From: Hermatobates lingyangjiaoensis | Lineage: Eukaryota; Arthropoda; Insecta; Hemiptera; Hermatobatidae | Length of the DNA: 64,000 bases | Direction: 5' to 3' | Assembly (NCBI GenBank): GCA_026182355.1 | Contig: JAPFBL010000254.1 | Location: 6,135,001 to 6,199,000, forward strand | Part shown: piece after piece, positions 50,101 to 61,900 of the stretch | Layout of the letters: the number at the start of each line of letters is the position of its first letter | Numbering within the stretch: the first letter of the stretch is position 1 | The notes under the pieces: generated by a model | The model's input: the letters and a program-made list of their open reading frames with translations, nothing else | What the model was told of the DNA's origin: nothing | The model's database searches: none | Made by a program: the position numbers and the translations under genes

Positions 50101-53100
50101 GAATAAATAAAGAAGCCTTACAATTATTAAACTTAAACAAAATACTTTAACTATTCTTTTAAGATTAGAATTAATGGTTCAAATACTATCATTATTATTC
50201 GTAATACTATCATGCATACTTAAAGTTAATAAGTTATTATTTAACGCATAACTTTCTTTAATACTTAAAGCAAGTTAAACCAATTAGATATGAAAAGTTA
50301 ATTACAATAATTGTCTTTAATATCAATCTGAAAACAATACTAAAATTTCTGGTACCTGGTTGTTTCGAATGTAACAAAGCATCTGGAAATATCATAAAGA
50401 ATAACCTACTGCGGCCGCTATTACCATTTAAAGTCAAAATGTAAACAAACAGGTTATACAGCAAACCTTATCTATTATAATATTTTTGGGATATTACCTG
50501 AACCACAACTCTGATTTTTAAAAAAACTATACATAAACCTTCCCGGGGATATATATACCTAATAATTTCCTAAATTTTTACGGCGATTGGATGTATGGTT
50601 TTTGAATCTATCGAGACAAACACACAGACATACATTCATTTTTATATATATTAATTATTAATATATACAAAATATATTAATAATTATATATTATTATACT
50701 AAAAAGTTTAAAATATTTTCAGTATAATTTAAAACTTTTATTAGTAGAAAATTGAAATTTTTAAAAAGAATAAGTATGAACTTTCTGGATAATATCAACA
50801 ACACAGCAGCTCTTGCTAAAATAAATAATAATAATTTTAGTATAGTATATTATTATTTATACTAAATAATATTTATTATTTATAGATAAATTAATTATTT
50901 AATATACATACAAGTACAGTTCATTTTAATTATAACACAGAAGTATTGTAATTAATTAAATATAACAATTAATTACTTTTAATGAATAAAATGCATTAAA
51001 TTAAAAACATTAATAATATAATTGAGCATATTTTATTGTTGAATACTTATATGTTTGATTAATTAGTTTCCAGGTTGCAAAAAAGCATTTTCCCGTCTTG
51101 AAAATCTGAAAATTCACCAGAGATCTCACACAGGAGAGAGGCCCTACCTATGCCAGTTTAGTCACTGCCAAAAGGCTTTCAGCAACAGCTCTGACAGAGC
51201 CAAACATCTACGAACTCACTTCGACACGGTAAGTCACAGACTTTGCTCCAGTCAAATGAATTCAAAATTAGAATCTCAATGAAAAATGTTTAATGTCTAC
51301 CATAATAACGGAACAAAATCCGTCCACATTTTTGACTCCATAGAAACTTAAAAGTAAATATTGACTTTAAAGTAAACCACTGTTCAATAGCACATTTCCA
51401 TTTAAAAGTTCAGAAACAAACTTGAAATTCACATACAACAGGAAAACATACTGCGATATCAAATTTTACCTTGATGATGGTTAGACCAACAATTTGTGAT
51501 ATTTATTGTGCTTTTCTACTGAAAGTAAATCTCGAGTTTATTTCTGAACTTTTGCTTTCCCATCTGCATAGCATTTTCAACGTTCAAATATTTTCAGTAT
51601 AATTTAAAACTTTTATTAGTAGAAAATTGAAATTTTTAAAAAGAATAAACATGAACTTTTAGACTAGAATAGTGGAGAAAACTGGATAATATCAACAACA
51701 CAGTAGCTCTTCTATAAAACAAAAAAGTCCATTCCTTATATTTCAATATTACTCAATGATAACAGGATTCATAAACACTAGAAAATCTACATCTGATATT
51801 AAGTTTTGTTCAAGGATGCAACATATAGCCTAATTAGAGAATTTTGTTTGACAAATCCATCGTACCTTGGAACATATCACAGAAATTATATGTTTGATTG
51901 GTGTGATATTTTTATATGTAAGAATTTTATTAAAATTATTATTTTATTACCTTTAAAAATTAAGGTAAAACGTTGCATTATTCTATAGTTGCTTTTTAAT
52001 AAACTTTGCAGGGCTAATCATAATAAAGAGAGCTTAAAATAAATTCTAAAGATGTGTTCTACAATTTCTACCTGAATAACTATAAACAATGTAAAATTTC
52101 TTTGTATATTTATATTTCATAACCCTTTTATTCATAATTAAATATTATGTTTATAGAAACCATATGCTTGTCACATCGAAGGATGTACAAAAAAATATAC
52201 AGATCCAAGCTCATTGAGAAAACATATAAAAAACCACGTAGGGCACGGATGTATGAAGCCAAAAAAACTCGTGAGTATTGCTACGCTATTTTGATTTGCC
52301 AATTTTTATCAATATGATATGTACCTAACAATAACTATGTTTCAGACTGCAAGTAAACCAATAATTTCCCCAGCAGATATTCAAGCAAGGCAACTCAGGA
52401 TTATGAAAGGTTTTTTTTTTTTTAGTAAGAATTAACCATGCATTTTATGATTTTAGTAATATATATATTCCTTTTTACAGAAGAAGACTTATCAAAACTA
52501 GTAAAGACAGAAGAAGTATTGCCTGTTTGCTTTAATGAAGAATTCAATGTTACTGACTTAAATCCATTGTTGGGAGGTAAAATCGTAGTTAGTAATTTTC
52601 AAACTTTTTCAGTTATGTCAGCTGTTTTCCATTAGCACTAAAGAATGGAGGTTTAAATCTTAAGTTATAATTTTAGATTTTTCGTATGGGAGATTGAAAA
52701 TCTTGTGCCGTCATTCGAAGAGGACGTAAAGTAGTCTCCCCCAACGGTAATACATTTCAGAAAGGCAAAATTAAGGACTACACTTTATCAATATTTATGC
52801 ACAATGCGAGAAATTATAAAGTACATAAAAATTAATAAAAACCATATTTTAGATTAAATGTTGAATTCCATTTCCAGAAACTAAGTGAGAACTTCTTACA
52901 AAATATTTGACCTGAAATGAACTCACTTATGTTAAAAGTTTATTTCTTTGAAAATAATAATAATAATAACTTATTAAACAACGGAAATGAGTCTCTGAAG
53001 TCAAATGCCAGCAACCAACTTCCACTGAACTAACGGAAACTCCTTTCAAGTATTTTTTTTTTATAAACTTATATACTTTTTCTTTCATAAATCAAAAATA

Positions 53101-53957
53101 TCTAGTCTTTGACTACGGAATCAAAACAGCCATGAATTCTAGTCATAAATTCAACAAAAACTGTATAAAAATGGCGAAAGAAAGAGATTATTTTAAAAAT
53201 ATCTTTTTTAATTACGACTTTCAAATACAGTGGGATCTTGTTCAAGAATTAATCTATCCCCGTTCTGCCGGTGAAACCCAGAACAATTTATTTATTGAAA
53301 TTAATGTTTATAGAATCAGTTACACCAATCTGGAATAATGGTAGAATAAAAAAAAATAAACGTGGAACAAAATTATTTTTATTCTTTTGTTTTTTCCATT
53401 ACCTACATTTACATATTTTCATTTTTTGTGTTATTAGAAGGAGGAAATGTGGCTCATTCGTTATTTATCACTCGTTTTAGTTATGGTTGAACTACATAGA
53501 GGGTTGATTCTAAACCCTGGAGCAAGTTGAATACAAAATTTTCCCTATTCAAGTTTACTACAGTAGGAAAATGAAATGAATACCTGGCATGCCACAGGCC
53601 CAGGACAGACGGCTTTACGTCCTGTCTCAGGAGTGCACAAGTTACCAATCTCCCATATACAACATCTAGGGTCATGAATAGGATTCGCAAGCGATCAATC
53701 TTCAGTGAAAACTGGAAGCACGCTAACACACCTAACCCATAATACACCACAACATAAATTACCTAAGCAATAGTTGTTAACTTACCTATAAATAATTACT
53801 TACCAGCATGCTTGCTGTTTCAGATGAATACGACGAAAACAATCTACCCGACCTTCTGGATTCTGATATTGAAAATGGCTTCATTGATCTAAATGACATA
53901 AAATCTTTCGGGACATTCTGTTTGGAAAATGATTATTTATCATCAGACATAAATTAA
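40841..53957 (+). CDS. sug: GLIS-family C2H2 zinc-finger transcription factor, sugarbabe-like, complete, 9 exons
   Basis: Nine exons join in frame to 445 codons plus stop, so the gene appears complete. Residues about 188-337 form five tandem C2H2 fingers with GLI/GLIS signatures: [77 protein letters not shown] and [19 protein letters not shown]. The N-terminus is acidic and serine-rich ([14 protein letters not shown]), as is the C-terminus ([18 protein letters not shown]), suggesting activation regions. The fingers are closer to GLIS1/3 than to GLI or ZIC. The total length is near that of fly sugarbabe, a nuclear sugar-responsive regulator of metabolic genes, and about half that of lame duck. 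The paralogue call is an inference from length and finger type (about 60%); the GLIS family call is secure. Confidence 0.92.
42728..42778 (+). repeat. shared 45-bp motif
   Basis: CTGGGGTGGCTTACACTCAA followed by CTTTACTCTTAGTAAAC; most similar to the copy within the right arm of the 4.5-kb element (34925). Confidence 0.65.
43022..43556. mobile_element. hAT-like MITE
   Basis: The left end AGGGCAGGATCTGTCAACTT and right end GAAAACCCCTGATCT are roughly inverted, and the inside has the CCCCTTTG and GTACCCCTGGTGGTCC phrases common in hAT-type short elements. No transposase. Confidence 0.5.
44955..45075. repeat. dispersed repeat family R3, diverged copy 3
   Basis: Retains ACAATAGGG, CTACATTGTAGGACCCGTTT and TTGATCTATGAAGCGG in the order found at 28.1 kb. 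Confidence 0.5.
45889..45990 (+). CDS. sug: GLIS gene exon 2
   Basis: 34 codons between acceptor ATTTTCAG (ends 45888) and donor GTAGAC (45991), phase 0 at both ends. Reads [20 protein letters not shown] then [14 protein letters not shown]. Phase compatibility and splice sites support it; its length is a multiple of three, so it could be skipped without a frame change. Confidence 0.75.
45991..47361. other. GLIS intron 2
   Basis: AT-rich; nothing supportable seen. Confidence 0.5.
47362..47458 (+). CDS. sug: GLIS gene exon 3
   Basis: Acceptor TTAAACAG ends 47361; phase 0 in, phase 1 out at GTAAAT (47459). Acidic: [20 protein letters not shown]. Confidence 0.85.
47529..47752 (+). CDS. sug: GLIS gene exon 4: zinc fingers 1 and 2
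   Basis: Acceptor CTTTGCAG ends 47528 after a 70-bp intron; phase 0 out at GTAAGC (47753). Holds finger 1 (C188, C193, H206, H211), finger 2 (C222, C227, H243, H247) and the first Cys of finger 3 in the linker [10 protein letters not shown]. Confidence 0.95.
48240..48660 (+). pseudogene. hAT-related (KIAA1586-like) transposase-derived fragment in GLIS intron 4
   Basis: A frame from 48334 to 48651 reads [40 protein letters not shown], then [15 protein letters not shown]. This pattern (LNEIS, LQxRxxT, I/AFxxFKDxxG) is familiar from KIAA1586-like / hAT-derived proteins widespread in insect genomes. No zinc finger or hAT dimerisation domain follows in frame. It lies inside a GLIS intron and is most likely a transposon fragment. 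Confidence 0.5.
49258..50660 (+). mobile_element. retroposon-like repeat, 5' and 3' ends recognisable
   Basis: Starts with CTGATCTACCCGGCTTTACC CGGG, and near 50,520-50,640 has ACATAAACCTTCCCGGGGAT, CGGCGATTGGATGTATGG and ACACACAGACATACATTCAT. Such opening and closing phrases are common to insect RTE/SINE-type repeats; the middle is AT-rich and uncharacterised, so the two ends may belong to one decayed copy or to two. Confidence 0.45.
50715..50830 (+). repeat. dispersed repeat, partial copy
   Basis: Nearly identical over about 70 bp to 51,592-51,660 (TTCAGTATAATTTAAAACTT, TTATTAGTAGAAAATTGAAA) and again at GGATAATATCAACAACACAG. Flanks GLIS exon 5 on the other side. Confidence 0.8.
51067..51228 (+). 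CDS. sug: GLIS gene exon 5: zinc fingers 3 and 4
   Basis: 54 codons, phase 0 both sides, donor GTAAGT (51229). Of two AGs seven bases apart (51066 and 51073), the first was chosen because it keeps the frame and restores [12 protein letters not shown]. Linker HTGERPY is canonical. Confidence 0.95.
51590..51935 (+). repeat. dispersed repeat, longer copy
   Basis: Related to both 50,715-50,830 and 27,165-27,480. With the former it brackets GLIS exon 5 in direct orientation. Confidence 0.75.
52157..52270 (+). CDS. sug: GLIS gene exon 6: zinc finger 5
   Basis: Acceptor TTTATAG, then 38 codons ([38 protein letters not shown]) to donor GTGAGT. Two A-runs make the exact ends uncertain by one base; 114 nt is required by phase. 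Confidence 0.93.
52346..52409 (+). CDS. sug: GLIS gene exon 7
   Basis: Acceptor GTTTCAG ends 52345; phase 0 in, phase 1 out. Reads [21 protein letters not shown]; the donor is GTTTTT, followed by a T-run. Confidence 0.8.
52481..52576 (+). CDS. sug: GLIS gene exon 8
   Basis: Acceptor TTTTACAG ends 52480; phase 1 in, phase 1 out at GTAAAA (52577). Acidic/hydrophobic: [31 protein letters not shown]. Confidence 0.85.
52679..52755 (+). repeat. SINE-family fragment
   Basis: TATGGGAGATTGAAAATCTT and AGAGGACGTAAAGTAGTCTC match the 3' part of the repeat at 53.5 kb (inverted) and 58.1 kb. Confidence 0.45.
53530..53700 (-). mobile_element. tRNA-like SINE, 3' half, minus strand
   Basis: On the minus strand: CATGACCCTAGATGTTGTAT, GGGAGATTGGTAACTTGTGC, then ACAGGACGTAAAGCCGTCTG. 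It shares the GACCCTA and GGACGTAAA-TCTGTCTG anchors with 58.1 kb. An open frame through it is incidental. Confidence 0.5.
53824..53957 (+). CDS. sug: GLIS gene exon 9 with stop codon
   Basis: Acceptor TGTTTCAG ends 53823; phase 1 in; ends at TAA 53955-53957. Acidic tail [20 protein letters not shown] and then [19 protein letters not shown]-type signals follow near 54,400-54,415. Confidence 0.88.
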
Positions 53958-55831
53958 AATCAAGTAAAAAGAAACATGAACTTTGTGATAATTTTGATCT
54001 CTCTGTAAACCACCAAGGGTCCAAAAAACATATCTTTATTTTATTTGTTATTTTAAATTAAGTTAAATTTATATGTATACATATATAAGAGTATATGATT
54101 TTTTTTATAAAAATATTGTAAATAATATAAAGAATATAATTTTATCATATCCTTAACATTCTTTACTCTAACATATTAACATCTTTTCCTAATTTATGAA
54201 ATAACAAAATCATATATTTCATAAATTCATAGAGAGATATTCATATATAACCATATCTCTCAAATTCAGTACGATGTCCACAAAACGGTTTCAGTGAGCA
54301 TCTGTAATTATAATCGCCATTAACGAATTTAAAGATTATCACTACAATAAATTCAAAATGGCAAACATAACTTAACCGGACAACTTTCAATGGTATAAAA
54401 AAAAATAAAATTAATAAAGCATATTACAAGCGAAATCCACAGTTCTATTTTATTATTATATTTCTGTGATTCAGAATTAATTTCAATTAAATTACACTAC
54501 TACTTTTCTGAACCTATATAAAGAAAAGAAAGTTTTGTCTGTACATTGCTCAGAACTGATTCATTTCAAGTTATATTTACGTTTCACACATTAGAGAAAT
54601 CGAATCCACCATAACAAAAATTTTTGCTGTCGAATTGTCCCCAAAATTTTGTCACAAGTAAACACAGTTACTATGAGACATAGCGAGCTGAAACTTTGAC
54701 AGTAGATTTGTGTATATCTAACTTAAAATTCAGGCTCTGAATGGATTAGAAATTCAATATAGAAGGGAAGTTATGAACTTTTAAGCTATCTTTGGCTAAC
54801 ATCATAGACATGTTTATTTTGAAAATATACAAGTGTAGCAAGTAGATATTGTTAGTTGATTTTAATTTCATTTGCGTTTAAGCTCCCAACAAGAGCATAT
54901 TGACAAGGTGTTTCCCAGAGTTCAAGATCTACTATCTATTCAGATTAAATGGCTTTGTGAACGAGAAATTCTCCATCCCTACTAATGAACGGGCAGGAAA
55001 AATCAAGAAACAAGTTCTTACGCTATATTAAGCCGAAGAAATAACTTACAAATCAGTAAACAGAGTGATTAGAGCTGAGAAAGCAGTTCATTATCCAACT
55101 GAATTTCCTGACTCCGTGACTGCTACTGGACTGCCTGCCCATGAGTAAGGAGGGGCGGCAACAATCATGCTGCGATTTAGTAGCAGTAACACATTTCATT
55201 GACAGGAGTTCCGAAAGTAATTTCATTTAGTAGCAGTAAAAAAATTTGCAATGGAATACGACTCTGAATTCGTGCTCTGCACACATACGCCATAGAGGCG
55301 GACATCATGGAGTCTGTGTGTATACCATGCATACCATTGATACCTAGCAACTGTCCCTTTCAATTCAAACGATTGTAATGTGCCGTCACCGTTCGCAATG
55401 ACGGTAAATAAGTCACAAGGGGAAATTCTATCTACCGCAGGAATTGAAATGAGTGAGACAAAGTTTTTCTCACATGGTCAACTGTAATTAGCTTGCTCAA
55501 GAGTCAGAGGTTTCAACTCTTTGTTCGTCCATGAACTTGAAGAACACACAGCTAATGTGGTGTATACAGAGGCATTTACTTTGCTAGTTTAAATATAAAA
55601 CAATACTGTATTTAATTATTTTTAAGTTATCGAAATTATCGGCTTTTTCCTGGAAAAAATTCAAATCTGAAACAAATTAATAAAAAAAAAAGGTTGTCAA
55701 CAAAAAGTAGAAATAATAAATTGATATTAGTTTATAAAAATTGTTAACAATTAATTTTAAAGTTCATCACAGCTACTGTAATTTCAAATTACATCAAAAA
55801 TATTTGAGAAAAAAGAGATACATATTTCTAC
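53958..55831. other. intergenic between convergent GLIS and Twinkle genes
   Basis: AT-rich 3' flanks. A GC-richer part at about 55,000-55,450 contains the direct repeat ATTTAGTAGCAGTAA twice (55176 and 55227 region) but no coding match. Confidence 0.5.
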
Positions 55832-55921
55832 TTATTTATATTTTTCTGAAAAACTAAGATTTTTTTTGTTGAATTCAAGTGGCATAATTCCTATGTCTCC
55901 ACTATAACGATTTTTTACAAC
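55832..55921 (-). CDS. Twnk: Twinkle last exon with stop codon
   Basis: 29 codons plus TAA. Acceptor TTTTTTAG lies only 65 bp below the previous donor. Reads [29 protein letters not shown]; the KNRYSGD motif is the last conserved helicase motif of Twinkle. Confidence 0.93.
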   Translation of the reverse strand, partial: VVKNRYSGDIGIMPLEFNKKNLSFSEKYK

Positions 55922-58900
55922 CTAAAAAAAATAGAAATCATTATTATACCAAGGCATTCAGTATTATTTGTATTGACTAATTTTACCTGAAGATACTTCT
56001 TCATTTTGAGGGTATTTGACCATTTATTTTGAATGATCATTATATTATCTGCCTCTTGAGAGGCTTTCGCCCCTCCAAATATTGAGCTACTGTTTAGAGG
56101 TTCTCCGTCTCTTTCCTTCCTAGGATGTATAACAAGTGTGACGTGACAATTAGAAGTTGTTGCAAAATTTCTGAAAACTCCTATTAAAGAATCTTGGCGA
56201 TAAAATCTGTAAATAATAATAATTAGATGACGATAATAAGTTTTCCAAAATTTAATTTTTAACTAAAATAGTTAAAAATTCCAGATAGCTTCAACAGAAA
56301 GAAGAAAATTACATAAACTAAATTGTTAGAATGTCTACTAAATACCAAGTGCGTCCAAAGATAAGGGTAATTTCCTTTTTCTTTTAGGATGAATTTTATT
56401 TATTCTTCCCTGAAATGAACGCCAATAGATATTATACACTTATTCCAGCCCTATTTCCTGTCACTAAAATACTTCTGAACTTTATTTTATCATGCTGAAA
56501 AACAACGTCCTTAAGGCTCTCTTCATTGTTAAGAACAGAAAAAAGCCACATGCATCCATATCCGGTGAACAAGAAAAGTATCATTACAACACTGCGAACA
56601 AGTTATGAAGTGCATTATTGTCCTAATTATACTATTGTATTAATTGTAATGTAAGTGCATTATTGTACTAATAGCACTGAATTGTTTCGTCACAAAACCG
56701 GACGTCTTTTATTCAAGCTGATGCCTTAAGGTAGTAGTCTTGATTTGCCTTGTGGCAAGAACTCATGGTATACTTGTCATTAAAATCGAAAAACTCAGTG
56801 AGCACACTCTTCACATTCAACCACACTTATCCAGCTTTTTTTTTCTCTTTACGATCTAAAATACCTTCATTGAAACGATGAACGTTTCAATAGTTCTGAA
56901 ATTTACTTAGCAACTCTTTAGGAACTTCCATTTGCGGATGTTTTTGAAAGAAATTGAACAATTTTTTAACTACTTTTGCTGCCACAAGTTTCAGACCCAA
57001 AATAACCGCAACAACTTCATGGTAGAGTCAATGAACAACAACGTCATCAGCGACTTCTCTGATTTTGATTCATTGATCGTTCTTAATTACAACTCTTCTC
57101 TTGTTTTCATCAGTTGTTGATGTGGCGTACAGGGCACTAATCATCACCTTCAGGGCCTTCTTGGAAACAATATACTAAACTCTTGTTTTACTAATAGCAA
57201 ACTCACCAAAATAAAAATTTACCATTTTTAAAACACTGCTGCACTATATGTTCTTAGCAATAGTTTAATGCAAATTCTCTTATCTATATTCAAAAGAAAT
57301 ATATAACTAACGATCGTTGTAAACAAAGGTAATATTTAGTACAACTAACAACAGACTAAACTTGCGATATAATTAACAATAGATTGAGATATCTTCCAAA
57401 CCTGTCCACCAATGTCTAAATCGGATATTACAAAATATGTTAATTTTTTTAACACAACTCATAATGAAAAGTGAAATAAACAACTTTGGTCACTAGTATT
57501 GATTGGTTTTTAATTTGACAGTTATAATTTTTAGTTTATTACACCATTAAGAGACAGAAAATTTTAAATGATTAAAGGAATGAAAATAAAATATTAAATC
57601 ACTGCAAAATTAAGTGATTATATGATCTTACCGATCGATGAAACTGCTTTCAGTGGAAGATAGTCCCAACATGAATTGAACATTATCAATTATGACATGG
57701 GCAATGTCATGTACATATGTGGCATGCTGGACAACCTATTTGAAATAAACATGAACATATATATTATTATTCCATAAGTTGTAACAGATACAGATTAATT
57801 AGTGACATTATAGAAGTATTAATTTATAATGCAGTTTATAATAAAGTAATATAATAAGCTGATATGTTCGGGAGAAAAGTTCAGAATCAAATAACTAAAT
57901 ATGTATCATTTTTAAAAAATTAATAAATATAATGCAAAAACACAAACTATAGAAATTTTAACATTCATCATATCATTTATAAATCAATGGATCTTTGTAT
58001 AATTGCTTAAATCGGTAAATATTACTTGAATCAATAGTTTCAAAAGATTTGTTTAACTGATATTGACAGGGCCAGATGTGGTCTTACGGAAGTGACTGTC
58101 GTTAGTTAAAGATTGTAAGGTTTATATCATGACCCTAAATTATTCATGCCAGAGATGGAAATGTGGTTCACACTATGTCCCAGATAGGACGTAAAACAGT
58201 CTGTCTGAGCCTGTATGACACCAGGATCTCATGAGAAAAGTAAAGTTTGCGAAAAAATAATTTGTAATGATCTAAATCTTATTATAAATTAAAATGAACT
58301 TTATAGTTTTAATTGATTAACAATAAATGTCACTCAATATCACAATCAATTAGCTACTATTAACAAATTCAGTAAACTTATCTTAATTTGATAATTGATT
58401 GATACTTCATTTTATCCTAATTCTTAATAAGTTCAGTGAGCCCAAGGGTTAAGCAACCTTCACCGAGAGACATATATTTTTATATCGAATATAAAAACTT
58501 TCTTTTTTATCAAATTCGTGTGACTCTGCAGTAATCAAATATATACATTTTAAATTTACTCAAAAATAATTTTATTTATGCTATTAGATGTTCATGTGAA
58601 AATAAAAATCTAACATCCCTGTTCAGAAATATGAAGGTACAGAAGGAAACTATGAATTTACAAAATGAGTTTGAAATTTTTATCCCAATACAGTTATTAG
58701 GGTAAATGAAAACTTTCAAGGAAGTTAAATTTAAGTCGTGGAATAGTTTTCCGAAAGTTACAATTCACTACAGATGGTGACATTTGAATTCTTAATCTTT
58801 CAAATAGTTTTCCGAAAGTTACAATTCACTACAGATGGTGACATTTGAATTCTTAATCTTTCAATCTGTATAGTATTGTCTGCAGATGCCTAAAAGTAAA

Positions 58901-61900
58901 TTCAGAGTTTAGCTCAACAACTCAAGTTCTCTAAAACTAAAGACTCCACACCTATAGCTCAAATCACTTGCAAAAAATATATTGTTTTTCATTTTTATTT
59001 AATTGGTTTCATGTCATATTTATTTGCTTGTTTTCTTATGATGTATGCTAATAATAATGTAAAAAAACAGATACATGCTCTTGAATATATTTAGATAAAT
59101 AAAATTATGGTCACCAATAATTTTAGAAATTTGTTTTGTACTATTATTTCAACGCTTTGCTAAGATTATTTGAAATTTCCATGGTAAAGAAATCTTTAAT
59201 TAAAACAGTTAACTGTAACTGCGTTAGTCACAAAGACAAAAACAATGGGATGAAATGGGTCGACTTGACGATTGTAATGGTTTACTCAGCAACATAGCCA
59301 ACTGGTTGTCTCCATGACATTGTAAATGGTAGCAATCAGAGAGAATTCGTCTACTTAAGATAACTACACTTCAACCAAACGACTCACAGTCTGACATTAT
59401 CTTTTCTTCCTACGATTTTTCTATTGAATAATAAAGAAAACAATTAAGACAACTATATTTATTTCACACATTAACCAGACCTTGCGAAGCTAACCTAAAC
59501 AATAAAACCAATAATATAAAACGGAGACAGTAAAACTGCCTATTGTATAAAAAATACAATATGAGTCCCAGCTCTCAGTTTCCATAAGATTCTCTGATGT
59601 CATTTGAAATGAAATAAGAAAATCAGTTATAGGTAAGCAAAATAAATTAACCGGAATGAATAAAAATGAAGCTGAATCATACAGCAACTTGAGTTATTTG
59701 GAGTAATCATTCTCGACTATACATAGTCAAGTCAGTGTATTTACCATTAAGCATGCACACTATAAACAAAGGAATGGTAAAAGCACATGAAATCATGTTA
59801 CTGTACCATAAAAAGGATAAACTGTAGTAAAATCTACTAAGATACGTACATTAAATATTGAAACACTATGCTAAAGTCATACAGCCTAGCCATATATACA
59901 CGAGATACACTAAATCATCAAATAGTGTATGGTTACTGGTAAAATTTAATTTACCTAGATTTTTTTATTATTGCAAAATGATATTAATTACTTTATTTTT
60001 TTTACGATCAACAAATGATATTACTTTACTGCATGATACTGTAAACATATTCATAAATACAGCGTCGACGATAAACAGGAAGCACTACTAAATTGTATTC
60101 GTTAACTTCAAATAGTCTGTACTTTATAACGTATTTATAAAGTTATGTATTTTATAAGTTATAAAGTATAACTGTACTTTATAAAACATAATATGTTTCA
60201 GTTTATTATCCAAGTAATATTGAGAGTACATTCAAAAATAATATATAGGACTGACAATTGTTACATAAGATCAGTCAAGTTATGAGTAAATTCAGTTTAA
60301 CTTTGAGAATGTTAATTCGACTTAACTCGTGTCTCCTAATTGAAACAAATTAAACAAATAGGGTGAGTTGTACTTGTATTTGAAAAAAAAATATTCTATT
60401 AAAATCTTTGTAATGGTTGATATTTGCAATGTTCAACCTGAGGAACTCCATATTCAAGATGAAGGTAAATAAACGACTCTTCAAGAAACATTATGAAAAT
60501 AAATCAATATTTCAGGCCTTCACAGGAATAAACTTATAAAACAAACTGCATTTGACAATACCTAACTTCATAACCTTCCTCACCATTAACTAACACTGTC
60601 TAATAACAACTATAACGAAAATAATAGCACTGTTGTCAAACAAATATTGCTATAATTTCACTTTTACAGGTAACACTAATACGATCCTGTTTGTGATCGT
60701 ATTGGGTAATACCTAGGGAGAGCCATAAAAATACGATAGAGGAACATTTCAAAACTATTGAGCAACTTCCGGGGGATGAACTAATCCCGGGTCTGTAATG
60801 AGAATGGTAAATGAGAGAATGGTAGTGAAAAGCAGTCCTAGGAAGGAAAAAAAAACAAGAGCTAAATGTTTATATGTATATGGACCTTTACATATAAACC
60901 TGAGTGATTTATACAGAAAATAGCAACGTAAAAATAATAAATGAACAGAAGGATGTGTTCGATTTACCTATTTTTTTAGAAGTTATAAAGAACAATTGAA
61001 TGAATATTCTGGAAACAAATAATATTGTACCAATCTGTTTCCAGTAGAAGGTAAATTATTCCAGTATTAGACAAAGTGTTAAGAGTGTGAATGTTATAAA
61101 GTTAGTTAGTCTTATGTAGTTTGTGTTATAAGTTTATAAGCTGATGATTGTCCCTTGGATGTCTGAAATATATATAGCTTTATGAAGTCCAAACTACAAG
61201 GAAAAAGAATGATCACAAAGCTCATTGTTCTGTTTAACTTCTTTTCTGTCTCCTTGTTTCTTTTATTTATTTATTATTGCTTTTCTATTTTAATTAGTTA
61301 TGTTCTTACTATTTATTTTGCATTGTTTAATTTTATTGGTATATATTTTGTAGTAAGCTTTATTGCCACTTATTTTTTCAACTGTTTTGTTACCTTCCTC
61401 CTAGTTAATTTTTCCGTTACCTTCTTTGTTCTTACTTTGTTTGCTCCCTGATGACATAAAGTGGAATATGAAGTAAAATATAAAATGAATTTTGGTTTGC
61501 GATTTGGCGTTTGATTATTTATCATAACTAAAAAAAAATCACTAATACTTTAAAATGTATCTTAAAATAAATATCAATACTTTATTACATATAAATATGA
61601 ATATACATCATATAAGTTCAAATATAAATTAAGAATGCAGACAACAGATAAGCACATTTACAGTTAAGAGTTACCCTTAGAAGTCTTAAGCAACATTGGT
61701 AATTCTGTCAGGGATATGTTTAAGAATCTGGACACGGAAATCGTCGCTAAAATAAAGACCAAGAGAATCAGTGAAGATGGGAATGGATGAGTTACTATGC
61801 TGGTAGATTTAAGCCTTGTGAGATATCATAAAGGCCCATCGTGGTGGAATATTAATTTTCTCAAGAAGCTTTGAAGGAATGAAGAAAAAATAATTTTAAG

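Noticed and set aside
61182..61451. 89-codon hydrophobic frame resembling a multi-pass membrane protein
   Set aside because: T-rich DNA yields Phe/Leu/Val codons; no recognised family or splice context, and it lies between repeat-like motifs inside a Twinkle intron.
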